Shown here: positions 43,523 through 52,626 of the stretch, one piece after another
How positions within the stretch are numbered: position 1 is the first letter of the stretch
Layout: each line of letters starts with the position of its first letter
NCBI GenBank assembly: GCA_022843805.1
Contig: JALHMY010000012.1
Coordinates: 1 to 64,000, forward strand
DNA from: Fuerstiella sp.
GTDB lineage: Bacteria; Planctomycetota; Planctomycetia; Planctomycetales; Planctomycetaceae
Direction of reading: 5' to 3'
Length of the DNA: 64,000 nt
Notes under the pieces: generated by a model
The model's input: only the letters and a program-made list of their open reading frames with translations
Databases searched by the model: none
What the model was told of the DNA's origin: nothing
Position numbers and translations under genes: made by a program

Positions 43523-43705
43523 ATGGCCAGACCGCTCATGAAACAAGCTGATCCACAAACACCTCGGCACCCAACTCCAGGACCCGATGTTCCACAGCCA
43601 GGAATGCCTTCACCCGGAGATGTTCCCGGTATCCCTGCACCGGGAGATCCACCTCCTGTGCCCCCTCGCCAGGATCCTCCGGGGCCGGTGAAGCCACAAA
43701 GCTGA
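43523..43705 (+). CDS. Small proline-rich protein (hypothetical)
   Basis: This 60-residue frame reads MARPLMKQADPQTPRH and then is about one-third proline with repeated PGP, PGDVPG and PPVPP. It has no hydrophobic segment. It is weakly supported: no strong ribosome site, and composition alone. Similar short proline-rich proteins occur in other bacteria but have no assigned role. It may not be a gene. Confidence 0.3.
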   Translation: MARPLMKQADPQTPRHPTPGPDVPQPGMPSPGDVPGIPAPGDPPPVPPRQDPPGPVKPQS

Positions 43706-43876
43706 TTGATGGTCATCCCGATCAGCCTTGTCTGTCTTATTATCGACCAGAGTGGTCGCCTATCGAACTGCAGGCTGGCGTGCCGAGAGGTTCGATCCAG
43801 CGAGCCGAGGTGGCAGAAAACGGAGATCTCTGCCACGTCGGCTTTTCTTGTTATCACCGAGTCGTTGGGAATAGTC

Positions 43877-44269
43877 ATGCGACAGGTAGCGAATAACGAA
43901 CTGGTAAATCTTCTTGCAGCAAATCAGCCTCCATGTATTTCACGTTATCGGACAACGCATCGCGCTCATCCGGAAAACCAGCAGGGTTCCATTCGTTTTC
44001 GAAATCTGATCCGGCAAATGGAAGAATCGCTGCTATAAAATTATCCAACGCGTGAAGTTCAAACGCTGCTGGAGAAGTTTCGATCCCTGTCGAAGCAGCG
44101 TGGTACATCGGATCTGTCCGAGCTGACGGAGGCCCTTCTGGCTAACAGAGTCGGTACACTGCTGGTTGACATGGCGGAACTTACACTGAAGATGGGCGGT
44201 GACGTGGTGATTATTCCGACGGAACGCATGCCCGCGACAACCGGAGCGGCTGCGATTTTTAGATATTGA
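43877..44269 (+). pseudogene. Remnant of a baeRF-type (archaeo-eukaryotic release factor-like) gene
   Basis: One continuous frame has ELVNLLAANQPPCISRYRTTHRAHPE then FRNLIRQMEESLL, an in-frame TAA at 44036-44038, NYPTREVQTLLEKFRSL and, later, ALLANRVGTLLV and LTLKMGGDVVIIPTERMPA then AAAIFRY with stop TGA. These are the N- and C-terminal ends of the bacterial baeRF3-like family, normally about 370 residues. About 250 residues of the middle are missing, in at least two deletions, and a nonsense codon breaks the rest. The gene is therefore dead, unless a short N-terminal peptide is used. Flanks carry no intact family member. Confidence 0.8.
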
Positions 44270-44321
44270 CGTGATTTCAGCAGCGGTACTCTTCCCAAAA
44301 GTATTTCCGTCAGCAGAATCG

Positions 44322-44343
44322 TGCTCGTGCTCGTGCTCGTGAG
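44322..44343. repeat. Short tandem CGTGCT repeat
   Basis: Three to four copies of a hexamer (GTGCTCGTGCTCGTGCTCGT) lie at the edge of the 185-bp array B. This is simple-sequence DNA. Confidence 0.55.
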
Positions 44344-44349
44344 TTGACC

Positions 44350-45375
44350 CCCAACTTTGCTGGGGGAGGAGGTTTTAGTAACCTCCCCTCCCGCGCAGCG
44401 AAGCGGAGTGGGAGGGGTCGGCCGTCAGGCCGGGGGAGGGCTCGCCGCGTGTTGCACAGAACGCCGTCCCAATAACACCCGCACCCCGCCGTTCACCCGC
44501 CCCCTCCCGATCTCGCTGCCGCTCGCTCGACCTCCCCCGGCTTCGCCGGGAGAGGAGGTTTTATAACATCCCCTCCCGCGCAGCGCAGCGAAGTGGGAGG
44601 GGTCGGCCGTCAGGCCGGGGTAGGGCTCGCCGGGGGTTGCACAGAACGCCGTCCCACTAACACCCGCGTCCCTCCGTTCACCATCCCCCTCCCGATCTTG
44701 CTGTCGCTCGATCGACCTCCCCCGGCTTCGCCGGGAGAGGAGGTTCTTAAAACCTCCCCTCCCGCGCAGCGAAGCGAAGTGGGAGGGGTCGGCCGTCAGG
44801 CCGGGGGAGGGCCCGCCGCGTGTTGCACAGAACGCCGTCCCACTAACACCCGCGTGCCGCCGTTCACCATCCCCCTCCCGAGCTTGCTTCGCTCGCTCGA
44901 CCTCCCCCAGCTTTGCTGGGGGAGGAGGTTTTAATAACCTCCCCTCCCGCGCAGCGAAGCGGAGTGGGAGGGGTCGGCCGGCAGGCTTGGGGAGTGCTCG
45001 CCGCGTGTTACACAGAACATCGTCCCACTAACACCCGCGTGCCTTTGTTCACCATCCCCCTCCAGAGCTTGCTTCGCTCGCTCGACCTCCCCCAGCTTTG
45101 CTGGGGGAGGAGGTTTTAGTAACCTCCCCTCCCGCGCAGCGCAGCGAAGTGGGAGGGGTCGGCCGTCAGGCCGGGGGAGGGCTCGCCGGGTGTTGCACAG
45201 AACGCCGTCCCACTAACACCCGCGTGCCGCAGTTCACCGGCCCCCTCCCGATCTCGCTGCCGCTCGCTCGACCTCCCCCAACTTCGTTGGGAGAGGAGGT
45301 TTTTAAATGCCTCCCCTCCCGAGCTTGCTTCGCTCGTTCGACCTCCTCCAGCTTCGCCGGGGGAGGAGGTTTTGA
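44350..45375. repeat. 185-bp tandem repeat array B (five units plus partial)
   Basis: The start motif (CCTCCCCTCCCGCGC or a close variant) occurs at 44382, 44567, 44753, 44938 and 45123, with a truncated unit from 45310. The period is 185-187 bp. Units closely match array A at 17.9-18.5 kb and have the same orientation. The last unit is internally deleted: CCTCCCCTCCC runs directly into GAGCTTGCTTCGCTCG. The array lies between the baeRF-like pseudogene and a DUF1501 gene stop. Confidence 0.93.
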
Positions 45376-45390
45376 AGGCGGAAAACTGCG

Positions 45391-46824
45391 TTATCCGAGG
45401 TTTCGAATTGGTGTGCCTTCGCTGAGCTTATGTGGAAGCCCCTGATTGCTGGAGATGTATTTCTGAGAATAATCAATACCCAGGTGATACATGATTGTTG
45501 CGGACAGGTCAGCGGGCGTGACTGGGTCTTCTGAGACATAAGCCGCATGGCGGTCAGTGCTGCCGTAAACTTGTCCTCCTCGCACGCCGCCGCCAGCCAG
45601 CAGGGCTGTGAACGCATGGGGCCAGTGGTCGCGACCCGATTTCCTGGTATTCGAGCTTTGAGTAAACTGACCGAGTTTTGGAGTGCGACCAAACTCGCCC
45701 ACGGCCACAACAAGAGTTGTCTCCAGCAGACCTCGTTCATCCAGATCCTGCAGGAAGGCGGGGAATGCCTGGTCAAAAGTCGGACACAGCAGGTTTTTCA
45801 GTTTGGCGAAATTGTCCTGATGGGTGTCCCAGCAGGTATTGGCACCATCGATCTTTGTCTCATCCTCCCAGTTGACGGAGACCAGTGATACTCCGGCTTC
45901 AATTAGTCTTCGGGCCATCAGCAGACTCTGGCCGACGGATGTTCTTCCATAGCTCTCACGAAGCGCGGCCGACTCTCGCTGCAAATCCAGAATCTCGCCC
46001 GCTCGGTGTTCGAGCAGTGAATAGGCGCGGTCACGATGCCGATTCATATCGTTCATCAGTTTTTGAGGAAAGGGTTTCAGCGTATCGGCAGTTTGCAGCC
46101 CGTCCAGCAGCCGCTTCCTGTTCTCAATACGACTCAGGGGCACTGAGTCGTGCCAGTTCAGACCATCGACCTGAAAGTCGCCCTTCCCTGATCCCTGAAC
46201 CAGCATCGCATCGTGACGTTCGCCCATGCGTCCGCCAGTTTGCCCTGCAATTCGGAGACTTTGTCCGGGAAACTGAAGATACCAGGGCAAAACTACGGAC
46301 GGCGGCAATCCCGTTTCGGAATGACCGTACCTCATGGTCATGGCGCTCAGTGATGGCCAGTCTTCCGGTGAAGCCTGATCTGTGATGGGCGCAGAGTGGT
46401 AAGGTCGGCCGCTGAAAATCTCGCTGCATGCCGGACCATGAACATTCATCTGATGCTGCATGGACCGAAGCAGACAGACTTTGTCCATCTGGCGGGCAAG
46501 TCCCGGCAAATGTTCACAAATCTGGATGCCCGGTACCCGAGTGGATACCGGCTGGAACTCTCCCCGAATCTCTTCTGACGCTGCAGGTTTCATGTCCCAT
46601 AGATCGATTTGACTGGGACCCCCGAACAGAAACAGGAAAACGCACGAGTTCTGACGCCGCTGAGTATCAGGATTCCGTCGAGCCTGTTCGGCGCGAAGAG
46701 CTGTCAGCCGGGCTGATGACAGACCCAGCATGCTGAGCCCGCCGACTCGCAGCAGTTCACGTCGACTCGGTGGCAGCGGAAGACCACTTTTTCGCGCCAC
46801 ATCACTTTGAGAAATGGAAAACAT
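45391..46824 (-). CDS. DUF1501 protein (orphan copy)
   Basis: This 477-residue protein is of the DUF1501 family, sulfatase/alkaline-phosphatase-like, restricted largely to planctomycetes and relatives. A Tat-like leader reads SRRELLRVGGLSMLGLSSA (about 20-38). The domain starts SCVFLFLFGGPSQIDLWDM (about 60) and later holds YGRTSVGQSLLMARRLIEA, VAVGEFGRTPKLG and GRDHWPHAFTALLAGGGV (about 390-410). It lacks the usual DUF1549 neighbour gene, so it differs from the complete triad at 50.3-56.4 kb. Function is unknown; the partners elsewhere suggest involvement with an exported cytochrome-like protein. Confidence 0.92.
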   Translation of the reverse strand: MFSISQSDVARKSGLPLPPSRRELLRVGGLSMLGLSSARLTALRAEQARRNPDTQRRQNSCVFLFLFGGPSQIDLWDMKPAASEEIRGEFQPVSTRVPGIQICEHLPGLARQMDKVCLLRSMQHQMNVHGPACSEIFSGRPYHSAPITDQASPEDWPSLSAMTMRYGHSETGLPPSVVLPWYLQFPGQSLRIAGQTGGRMGERHDAMLVQGSGKGDFQVDGLNWHDSVPLSRIENRKRLLDGLQTADTLKPFPQKLMNDMNRHRDRAYSLLEHRAGEILDLQRESAALRESYGRTSVGQSLLMARRLIEAGVSLVSVNWEDETKIDGANTCWDTHQDNFAKLKNLLCPTFDQAFPAFLQDLDERGLLETTLVVAVGEFGRTPKLGQFTQSSNTRKSGRDHWPHAFTALLAGGGVRGGQVYGSTDRHAAYVSEDPVTPADLSATIMYHLGIDYSQKYISSNQGLPHKLSEGTPIRNLG

Positions 46825-46946
46825 GTTTCAGGTACTCCTGAACGAATTCGAATCCTGAACGCCTGCTGAATCAGCCTGTTACCATCGGACCGATTCGTGC
46901 CTGCTGGTTTGTCTGATCGCGACAGCTGCGATGCGGGCCAGTGCGA

Positions 46947-47762
46947 TCAGTGCAATGTGATGACATCACCTTCTTTAATGATAAGTTTGTCGCCAGGCGA
47001 ACTGACAGTCACCAGATTTTGCCCAAAAAGCACGCTTCCATTCTGCTTTCGGTACGTGGAAAGTGTGCGCAGCGGTTCGTCTCCTCTCAGAGCGGTCCGC
47101 TGATCGACGGTCGTCATCACACAGCGTCCACACGGCTTGACTGAACGAAATCGGCTGACACCGATTGTAAACTCATGCCACTGATCTTCGGCGAACGGAG
47201 CCCCTCCCTGGAAGATAAAGTTTGGACGAAATCGATTCATGGGTACTGGTTCAGCAAGTCGACGGTTGAGATCATTCAGAGATTCTTCGCCGATGATCAA
47301 AAATGGAAATCCGTCAGCGAGGCTGACGTTCTGACCGTCGCCGGCATACGTCGGGTCTGCCGTTCGAATGTTTTGTTCAGGAAACCAGACCAGTCGGCAC
47401 GGTTTCTCAAGTCGTTCAGAGAACCATGCGGAAGTTTCCGGACTGACCTCGTGTGCCAGTACCCGATCATTCCAGACCACGACTTCCTCTTCGCAGCCGG
47501 TCGGTGTCTGATGCAGCGGGATATGGATTACAGCGAGTGACCGTGAGTCCGTCACAATCAGTTTGTCGGGTTCTGTGGCGACATTCAGTAAAGCCATCGT
47601 CGGGACAGCGCGCTGCGTCAGAAACTGACCCTTCTCATCGACCAGCATCCAGCGTCGATCATGTTCAAGACCTTTGGGATTTACGCGAGCACTCGGTACA
47701 CGAACACCGCCCAGCGACTTGACCGGATAGATCCAAAGTTCCGTTAACGTCAAATCGTGCAT
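46947..47762 (-). CDS. MOSC domain protein
   Basis: This 271-residue protein starts at MHDLTLTELWIYPVKSLGG. The N-terminal MOSC_N beta-barrel covers about 1-115 (LEHDRRWMLVDEKGQFLTQR). The MOSC domain (about 125-265) has GFPFLIIGEESLNDLNRRL, MNRFRPNFIFQG and the conserved Cys in KPCGRCVMTTVDQRT. Relatives are YcbX-like and mARC reductases, which bind molybdenum cofactor and reduce N-hydroxylated compounds. A longer frame begins at 47912 but the extra 50 residues do not match the family. No electron-transfer partner gene is adjacent. Confidence 0.9.
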   Translation of the reverse strand: MHDLTLTELWIYPVKSLGGVRVPSARVNPKGLEHDRRWMLVDEKGQFLTQRAVPTMALLNVATEPDKLIVTDSRSLAVIHIPLHQTPTGCEEEVVVWNDRVLAHEVSPETSAWFSERLEKPCRLVWFPEQNIRTADPTYAGDGQNVSLADGFPFLIIGEESLNDLNRRLAEPVPMNRFRPNFIFQGGAPFAEDQWHEFTIGVSRFRSVKPCGRCVMTTVDQRTALRGDEPLRTLSTYRKQNGSVLFGQNLVTVSSPGDKLIIKEGDVITLH

Positions 47763-48007
47763 CGTTGATATTCTCCCAACAGGGCCGTCCGGACTTCGTA
47801 ACCAGGCTTGTGTCGCATTGCGTCGAAACGCTTGTCCCGGGAAAATACACGAAACTGACATATGATTGCCATGCACAATTTTATACCATCTTTGTTTGCA
47901 GGGAGCCTTCACGGCGCGAGCATGACAATAAAATCTGTAGAGATAAAACTTGTGCAGACAGTGCGCGTGTCTTGTGCTGAATCAGCGATACCAGAAAGCG
48001 TCTCGTG

Positions 48008-48880
48008 ATGCAGCGATTGATGTTATTTGTAATTGCCATACTCGCGAACTCCGCGGTGCATCATTGCCACGGGCAGAGCTCAGCCATTTCCGGTAGGGTC
48101 GGATTTTCGGGGACCAGTGTTACCACAGCCACCATTGATGAGCGACTGCTGTTCTTTCCTTCGAAGTTCCCGAATGGTGACTGGAATCCTGAGGGACTGG
48201 TGTTCCAGGATGTGTTCTTCTCTGCAAAAGACAAGACGAAACTGCATGGATGGTATTGCCCTGCCGACAATCCGCGTGCAGTGCTGCTTTTGGCGCACGG
48301 TAATGCGGGGCACGTGGCATCAAGAGCGCCGTGGCTGAGATACTTGCAGAACAGAGCGGCAGTGTCAGTATTTATTTTTGACTATCGCGGCTATGGACGC
48401 AGCAAGGGAGTTCCAACGGTAGAGGGTGCAATTCAGGATGCAATGGCAGCTCGGGCAAAGCTCTGCGAGATCGCTGGTATTAAAGACTCCGATATGTTTC
48501 TTATGGGCGAATCGCTTGGCGGTGCGATTGTCGTTCAACTGGCTGCTAAATCGGCGCCGAGAGGCCTGATTCTTCAAAGCACGTTTTCGTCCCTCCGCGA
48601 TGTCGCCAATGTTCATTATCCGAAACTGTCATGGCTTGTTCCGCGTAAAAAACTTGACTCCCTGGCAACGGTGACCGCTTTTCGAGGTCCGCTGCTCCAA
48701 AGCCACGGAACAGCCGATCAAACCATTCCATTTTCACTGGGTGAACGGCTTTTCCGAGCGGCTAATGAACCAAAGCAATTCGTGAGAATTGAAAACGCTG
48801 ATCACAATGACTGGTTGTCTGACGAGTACCTTGTACAGCTCGATGGATTCATCTCGCGAGTGTCGGCAGCTGGCCAATGA
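48008..48880 (+). CDS. Exported alpha/beta hydrolase (BEM46/serine aminopeptidase type)
   Basis: This 290-residue protein has a signal peptide (MLFVIAILANSAVHHCHG region, about 5-22). The alpha/beta hydrolase fold shows VLLLAHGNAGHVASRAPW (about 92-108), FDYRGYGRSKGVPTVEGA (about 123-140), the nucleophile in LMGESLGGAIVVQLA (about 165), the Asp in SHGTADQTIPF and the His in ENADHNDWLS. This resembles the BEM46/YfnM branch. A GTG three bases upstream is an alternative start. It is divergent from the MOSC gene. Substrate unknown. Confidence 0.88.
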   Translation: MQRLMLFVIAILANSAVHHCHGQSSAISGRVGFSGTSVTTATIDERLLFFPSKFPNGDWNPEGLVFQDVFFSAKDKTKLHGWYCPADNPRAVLLLAHGNAGHVASRAPWLRYLQNRAAVSVFIFDYRGYGRSKGVPTVEGAIQDAMAARAKLCEIAGIKDSDMFLMGESLGGAIVVQLAAKSAPRGLILQSTFSSLRDVANVHYPKLSWLVPRKKLDSLATVTAFRGPLLQSHGTADQTIPFSLGERLFRAANEPKQFVRIENADHNDWLSDEYLVQLDGFISRVSAAGQ

Positions 48881-49060
48881 CAAGGGAAAGTATCGCTCCT
48901 GAAAATACCAAACCAAAGCAATCGATAGGGCCTCTCCCTGCAGGTGGAATTCACTGTTCCTGGTGTGTGATTTCCGTTACGCTCGTTTGATTCGCTCACT
49001 TTTCGGCGCAGAATTAACCCGCAAATGCGGGCACCAGTGAAGTTGAATATATGAGAGCGC

Positions 49061-49744
49061 ATGATGCTGGCGAATCAAACACCCGTGGCGGAAGTTGTGG
49101 TCGGGATTGTGGTCCTGATTGGCCTGGGAGTTGGGGCGCTTTACCTGTTTCGAGGTTACGAACATCTCGCAAGGCGTTCGCTGCACCGCAAATATGCTGA
49201 TCTCGCTGTACACGGGGACCCGCAGCCTGGCGATGTTGTCCTGATCTATCACTCTTATCATGGGTTCATCGGATGGTTCACGCAAACGCCCCACCAGGTT
49301 GCACTGTCCCCGAAAGATGCTCGAAAACTGCTTGGCCGCCTATTCCGGTTCAATTTGACATGGGGGCTCGTAACTTACGGAACGATTTTTATTGTCCCTC
49401 TGTCCATTCTGAATTACTTCGCCCAGCGAAGAGCAATCGCAGTTCAGGAAGCAGGTGGTCCTACCGGATCGATTTTGCGTCCCACTGACACGGCTGTTAT
49501 TGAGACCTCTGCTGCGCCTGATTCTGCCACATTGGATTCGTCATCGGATTCTGATTCACCCTCGTCGTTTCGCCGAATCGTGGGATGGATTGCCGCGGGT
49601 CTTAGCGTGATGTTTTCTGTTTCAGTTCTCGTCTGTATCATCACAGGCGAATTGCAGGCCGCAGCGGGTGGAGTCATGGTTGCCGTGCTGCTGGGGTTGG
49701 TTGCCAAAGACTGGCTTGGGAAAAGCAGAGCCGGCGCGGGATAA
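49061..49744 (+). CDS. Membrane protein of unknown function
   Basis: This 227-residue protein has three or four hydrophobic helices: about 11-29 (VVVGIVVLIGLGVGALYLF), 98-117 (FNLTWGLVTYGTIFIVPLSI) and a pair near 174-195 and 200-215 (IAAGLSVMFSVSVLVCIIT). A Ser/Asp/Thr-rich linker lies at about 140-168 (DSATLDSSSDSDSPSSF). Residues 45-60 contain AVHGDPQPGDVVLIYHSYHG. I do not recognise the family. ATG 49064 is an equally possible start. It does not form an operon with its neighbours. Confidence 0.65.
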   Translation: MMLANQTPVAEVVVGIVVLIGLGVGALYLFRGYEHLARRSLHRKYADLAVHGDPQPGDVVLIYHSYHGFIGWFTQTPHQVALSPKDARKLLGRLFRFNLTWGLVTYGTIFIVPLSILNYFAQRRAIAVQEAGGPTGSILRPTDTAVIETSAAPDSATLDSSSDSDSPSSFRRIVGWIAAGLSVMFSVSVLVCIITGELQAAAGGVMVAVLLGLVAKDWLGKSRAGAG

Positions 49745-50298
49745 AGCAGACTAATGCTCGACGGCTGATCACAGAATGTCGCCGCGAGATCCTGGTAACT
49801 GCGATCTTGTGATGACTCCACATGGCAGATCTCCAATGGCGTGGACTTAAGCCTCGTGCGGGCTTCCATAGTCGTTTTTCGCTCCGCGAAAAAACGCAAA
49901 AACGCTACTTTCGCGGAGCGAAAGGCGACTCTAAGTCCACGCCATTGTGGCTGATCTCGCTGGTTGCGGGTATTCGTACTGGCAATGGATAACGAACCAG
50001 TGGAAATCTCACTCGGTGGGCTGACGCCGCACCGCTCGCCTGCAGGATTACGCTGAACCAGTGTGCCGAACCGACGGGTGTTGCTCGATATTTCCTCGCG
50101 ACGAGGCGGTTTCAGCCAAAAATGATGGTAGACTGGGGGAAATTCGGATGTTAACATCTCAAGTTCTGCCTCGGCAGATCCCTCCCAAAATCCTTGTGAT
50201 GATACTGTTCAGCTGACACGATCTGTTCGTCAGATAACTCTGTCTGTCAGATAAAACAGTGTATCACAAGTCCTTCCATGGCCTGATGCGGTATAAAC
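49745..50298. other. Intergenic region with palindrome and partial 163-bp repeat
   Basis: These 554 bases before the DUF1549 gene contain the palindrome listed at 49838-49947 and, at 50003-50040, a single right arm of the 163-bp repeat (GTGGGCTGACGCCGCACCG). No gene, tRNA or terminator was recognised in the rest. Confidence 0.6.
49838..49947. repeat. Extended palindrome, copy 2 of the CGCTCCGCGAAA type
   Basis: Outer arms AATGGCGTGGACTTAA (49838-49853) and CTAAGTCCACGCCATT (49932-49947) enclose inner arms AGTCGTTTTTCGCTCCGCG (from 49868) and CGCGGAGCGAAAGGCGACT (to 49932). The whole block is a 110-bp hairpin. The inner part is related to the palindrome at 42205-42266. No gene lies inside. 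Confidence 0.85.
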
Positions 50299-52605
50299 AT
50301 GGCCTCGATCAATAAGCGTGGATTTCTGTGTCGTCGACTGTGCGGCTGGCTGGTCTGCATCACGGGCCTGGTGCTGCCTGTATCCGGCCTGCCTTGCATC
50401 AGCGGAGCTGTTTATGCTGATGAGAAACACCAGCCTTCGGATGAGGGGCCACCGAAAAGTGGTTCCGAATCGGCTGTCAGCTTTGTAAATGACGTTGTGC
50501 CTGTACTCACCAAGTTTGGCTGCAACACGGGAGTTTGCCATGCCAAAGCTGGAAATGGTCAAAACGGTTTTCAGCTTTCCCTGCTGGGGTTTGAACCACA
50601 GGAAGACTACGAGCATCTGGTGAAGGAAGGTCGGGGCCGACGGTTGTTTCCAGCCTCGCCCGAAAACAGTTTGCTGCTGATGAAGGCATCGGGAAGCATT
50701 CCGCATGGCGGAGGAAAGCGGCTGGCGCCTGGAGACGAAGGCTATCAGGTACTCATCAGCTGGATTCAGCAGGGACTGCGGTATGACGGAGACACTGCTC
50801 CTGCTCTGAAGTCGATTGATGTGCGTCCGGCTCGCAGTTCTGTCCCGATGAACACAGAGTTTCAGCTGAGTGCGATCGCCCTCTACTCGGATGGAACTGA
50901 GCGCGATGTGACTCGGCTTGCTCTTTACGAATCCAATGATAAAGCCATGGCGGAAGCCAGTGGTACCGGGCTGGTGAAGATTCTGGATGTTCCCGGAAAA
51001 GTTGCCGTGATGGTTCGCTATCAGGGAAGGGTGGCCGTTTGCAATATTTCGGTGCCGCTGGGTGCGCCGGTTGATGTAGTACCGCCTTCCAGAAACTTTA
51101 TTGATGATCTGGTATTCGCCAATCTGAAAGAAATTGGTGTACCGCCTTCACCCGTGTGTGACGATGCCACGTTCCTTCGTCGAGTGTCGCTGGACATTGC
51201 GGGACGACTTCCCACCGAAGAGGAAGCCATCGCGTTCTTCAGCAGTACGGACGTGGACAAGCGGGATCAGGTCATTGATACGCTTCTGCGAAGTCCGGAG
51301 TATGCCGACTATTTTGCCAACAAATGGACGGCCCTGCTGAAAAACCGACGTGACGACGTCAGTGATACGACGTCCAATTTTGCGTTTCACGCCTGGGTTC
51401 GTGACAGCATGCTGTCTAACAAACCGTACGACCAGCTGGTGCGGGAATTGCTGGCTGCGACAGGTACTGTCATTGGAAATCCGGCTGTCGCGTGGTACAA
51501 GCGCGTGAAGGAACCGAAGCAGCAGCTGGAAGATGTGGCTCAGCTGTTTCTGGGCGTTCGAATGCAGTGTGCTCAGTGCCATCATCATCCGTTTGAGCGA
51601 TGGAGCCAGGACGATTATTACAGTCTGGCCGCGTTCTTCAGTCAGGTGGGACGGAAACCCTCGGCAACACGTGGCGAGGATTTGATTTTCCATAAACGCG
51701 GCGTGGCCGGAATGGCCAACATGAAAACGGGTGTCGTGCTGAAGCCCGCAGCACTGGGAGATGCGATTCCGACCATTGCTCCGGATGAAGATCCTCGCCT
51801 GCGGCTTGCCGACTGGATGAGTTCGCCAAACAATCCCTTCTTTGCAAAATCGCTTGTCAATCGTTACTGGAAGCACTTCTTTCAGCGAGGTTTGATTGAA
51901 CCTGAGGATGATATTCGCGATACAAATCCGCCGACGAATCCCGAGCTGCTGGCTGCTCTGGAGAAGCACTTTATTAGTTCCGGATTTGATCTGAAGGAGC
52001 TGGTGCGAGTGATCACCCGATCGAACAGCTATCAGCTGAGCTCGGCACCCAATCAATACAACATTGCGGACCAGCAGAATTATTCCCGGTACTATCCGCG
52101 TCGGCTGCAGGCCGAGGTTCTGCTGGATTCGATTGATTATCTGACCGGTTTTCAGACCGACTTCGGAAATCTGCCCGTGGGAACTCGGGCGATTGCGCTG
52201 CCTGATAACAGCTACAACAATTCGACGCCGTTTCTGAAGGTCTTTGGCCGGCCGGAAAGTGAAAGTGTGTGCGAATGTGAGCGAGTTCAATCGTCCAGCC
52301 TGGCTCAGAGCCTGCATCTGGTGAATGCCGCGGATATCAAATCCCGGCTGGCAAAGCCGGGTGGTCGGGCCGACCAACTGGCAAAAGCGGATCAGCCAAT
52401 GGAAAAAAGGGTCGCGGAAGTGTACATGGCTGCATTTTCCCGCGAACCGCGCGCCGATGAACTCAAAGTAGCGCTGGACTATCTGGCGGAAATCGGGGTT
52501 GATGGCGAGGGAAAACCACTGGATCCGCAGCGGGCCAGTCAGGAAAACTTTCAGGATCTGGTCTGGGCTTTGATTAACAGCAAAGAATTTTTGTTCAACC
52601 ATTAA
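50299..52605 (+). CDS. DUF1549/DUF1553 protein with planctomycete-type cytochrome c domain
   Basis: This 768-residue exported protein has a signal region at about 12-38. A cytochrome-like domain at about 55-155 carries GCNTGVCHAKAGNGQNGF, a Cys-x4-Cys-His motif (about 74-80) instead of the usual Cys-x2-Cys-His, as is usual in planctomycete cytochromes. A BIG2-like Ig domain follows (about 170-255). DUF1549 covers about 270-470 (FLRRVSLDIAGRLPTEEEA, MQCAQCHHHPFERWSQDDY) and DUF1553 about 490-740 (LADWMSSPNNPFFAKSLVN, RRLQAEVLLDSIDYLTG). The MQCAQCHHHP segment is a second, standard CxxCH heme site. It is the first gene of a three-gene operon. Confidence 0.93.
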   Translation: MASINKRGFLCRRLCGWLVCITGLVLPVSGLPCISGAVYADEKHQPSDEGPPKSGSESAVSFVNDVVPVLTKFGCNTGVCHAKAGNGQNGFQLSLLGFEPQEDYEHLVKEGRGRRLFPASPENSLLLMKASGSIPHGGGKRLAPGDEGYQVLISWIQQGLRYDGDTAPALKSIDVRPARSSVPMNTEFQLSAIALYSDGTERDVTRLALYESNDKAMAEASGTGLVKILDVPGKVAVMVRYQGRVAVCNISVPLGAPVDVVPPSRNFIDDLVFANLKEIGVPPSPVCDDATFLRRVSLDIAGRLPTEEEAIAFFSSTDVDKRDQVIDTLLRSPEYADYFANKWTALLKNRRDDVSDTTSNFAFHAWVRDSMLSNKPYDQLVRELLAATGTVIGNPAVAWYKRVKEPKQQLEDVAQLFLGVRMQCAQCHHHPFERWSQDDYYSLAAFFSQVGRKPSATRGEDLIFHKRGVAGMANMKTGVVLKPAALGDAIPTIAPDEDPRLRLADWMSSPNNPFFAKSLVNRYWKHFFQRGLIEPEDDIRDTNPPTNPELLAALEKHFISSGFDLKELVRVITRSNSYQLSSAPNQYNIADQQNYSRYYPRRLQAEVLLDSIDYLTGFQTDFGNLPVGTRAIALPDNSYNNSTPFLKVFGRPESESVCECERVQSSSLAQSLHLVNAADIKSRLAKPGGRADQLAKADQPMEKRVAEVYMAAFSREPRADELKVALDYLAEIGVDGEGKPLDPQRASQENFQDLVWALINSKEFLFNH

Positions 52606-52626
52606 ACTGCCAGGCGCTCGAACAAA

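Noticed and set aside
51148-52602. 484-residue minus-strand open frame
   Set aside because: Antisense to the DUF1549/DUF1553 gene; no recognisable protein.
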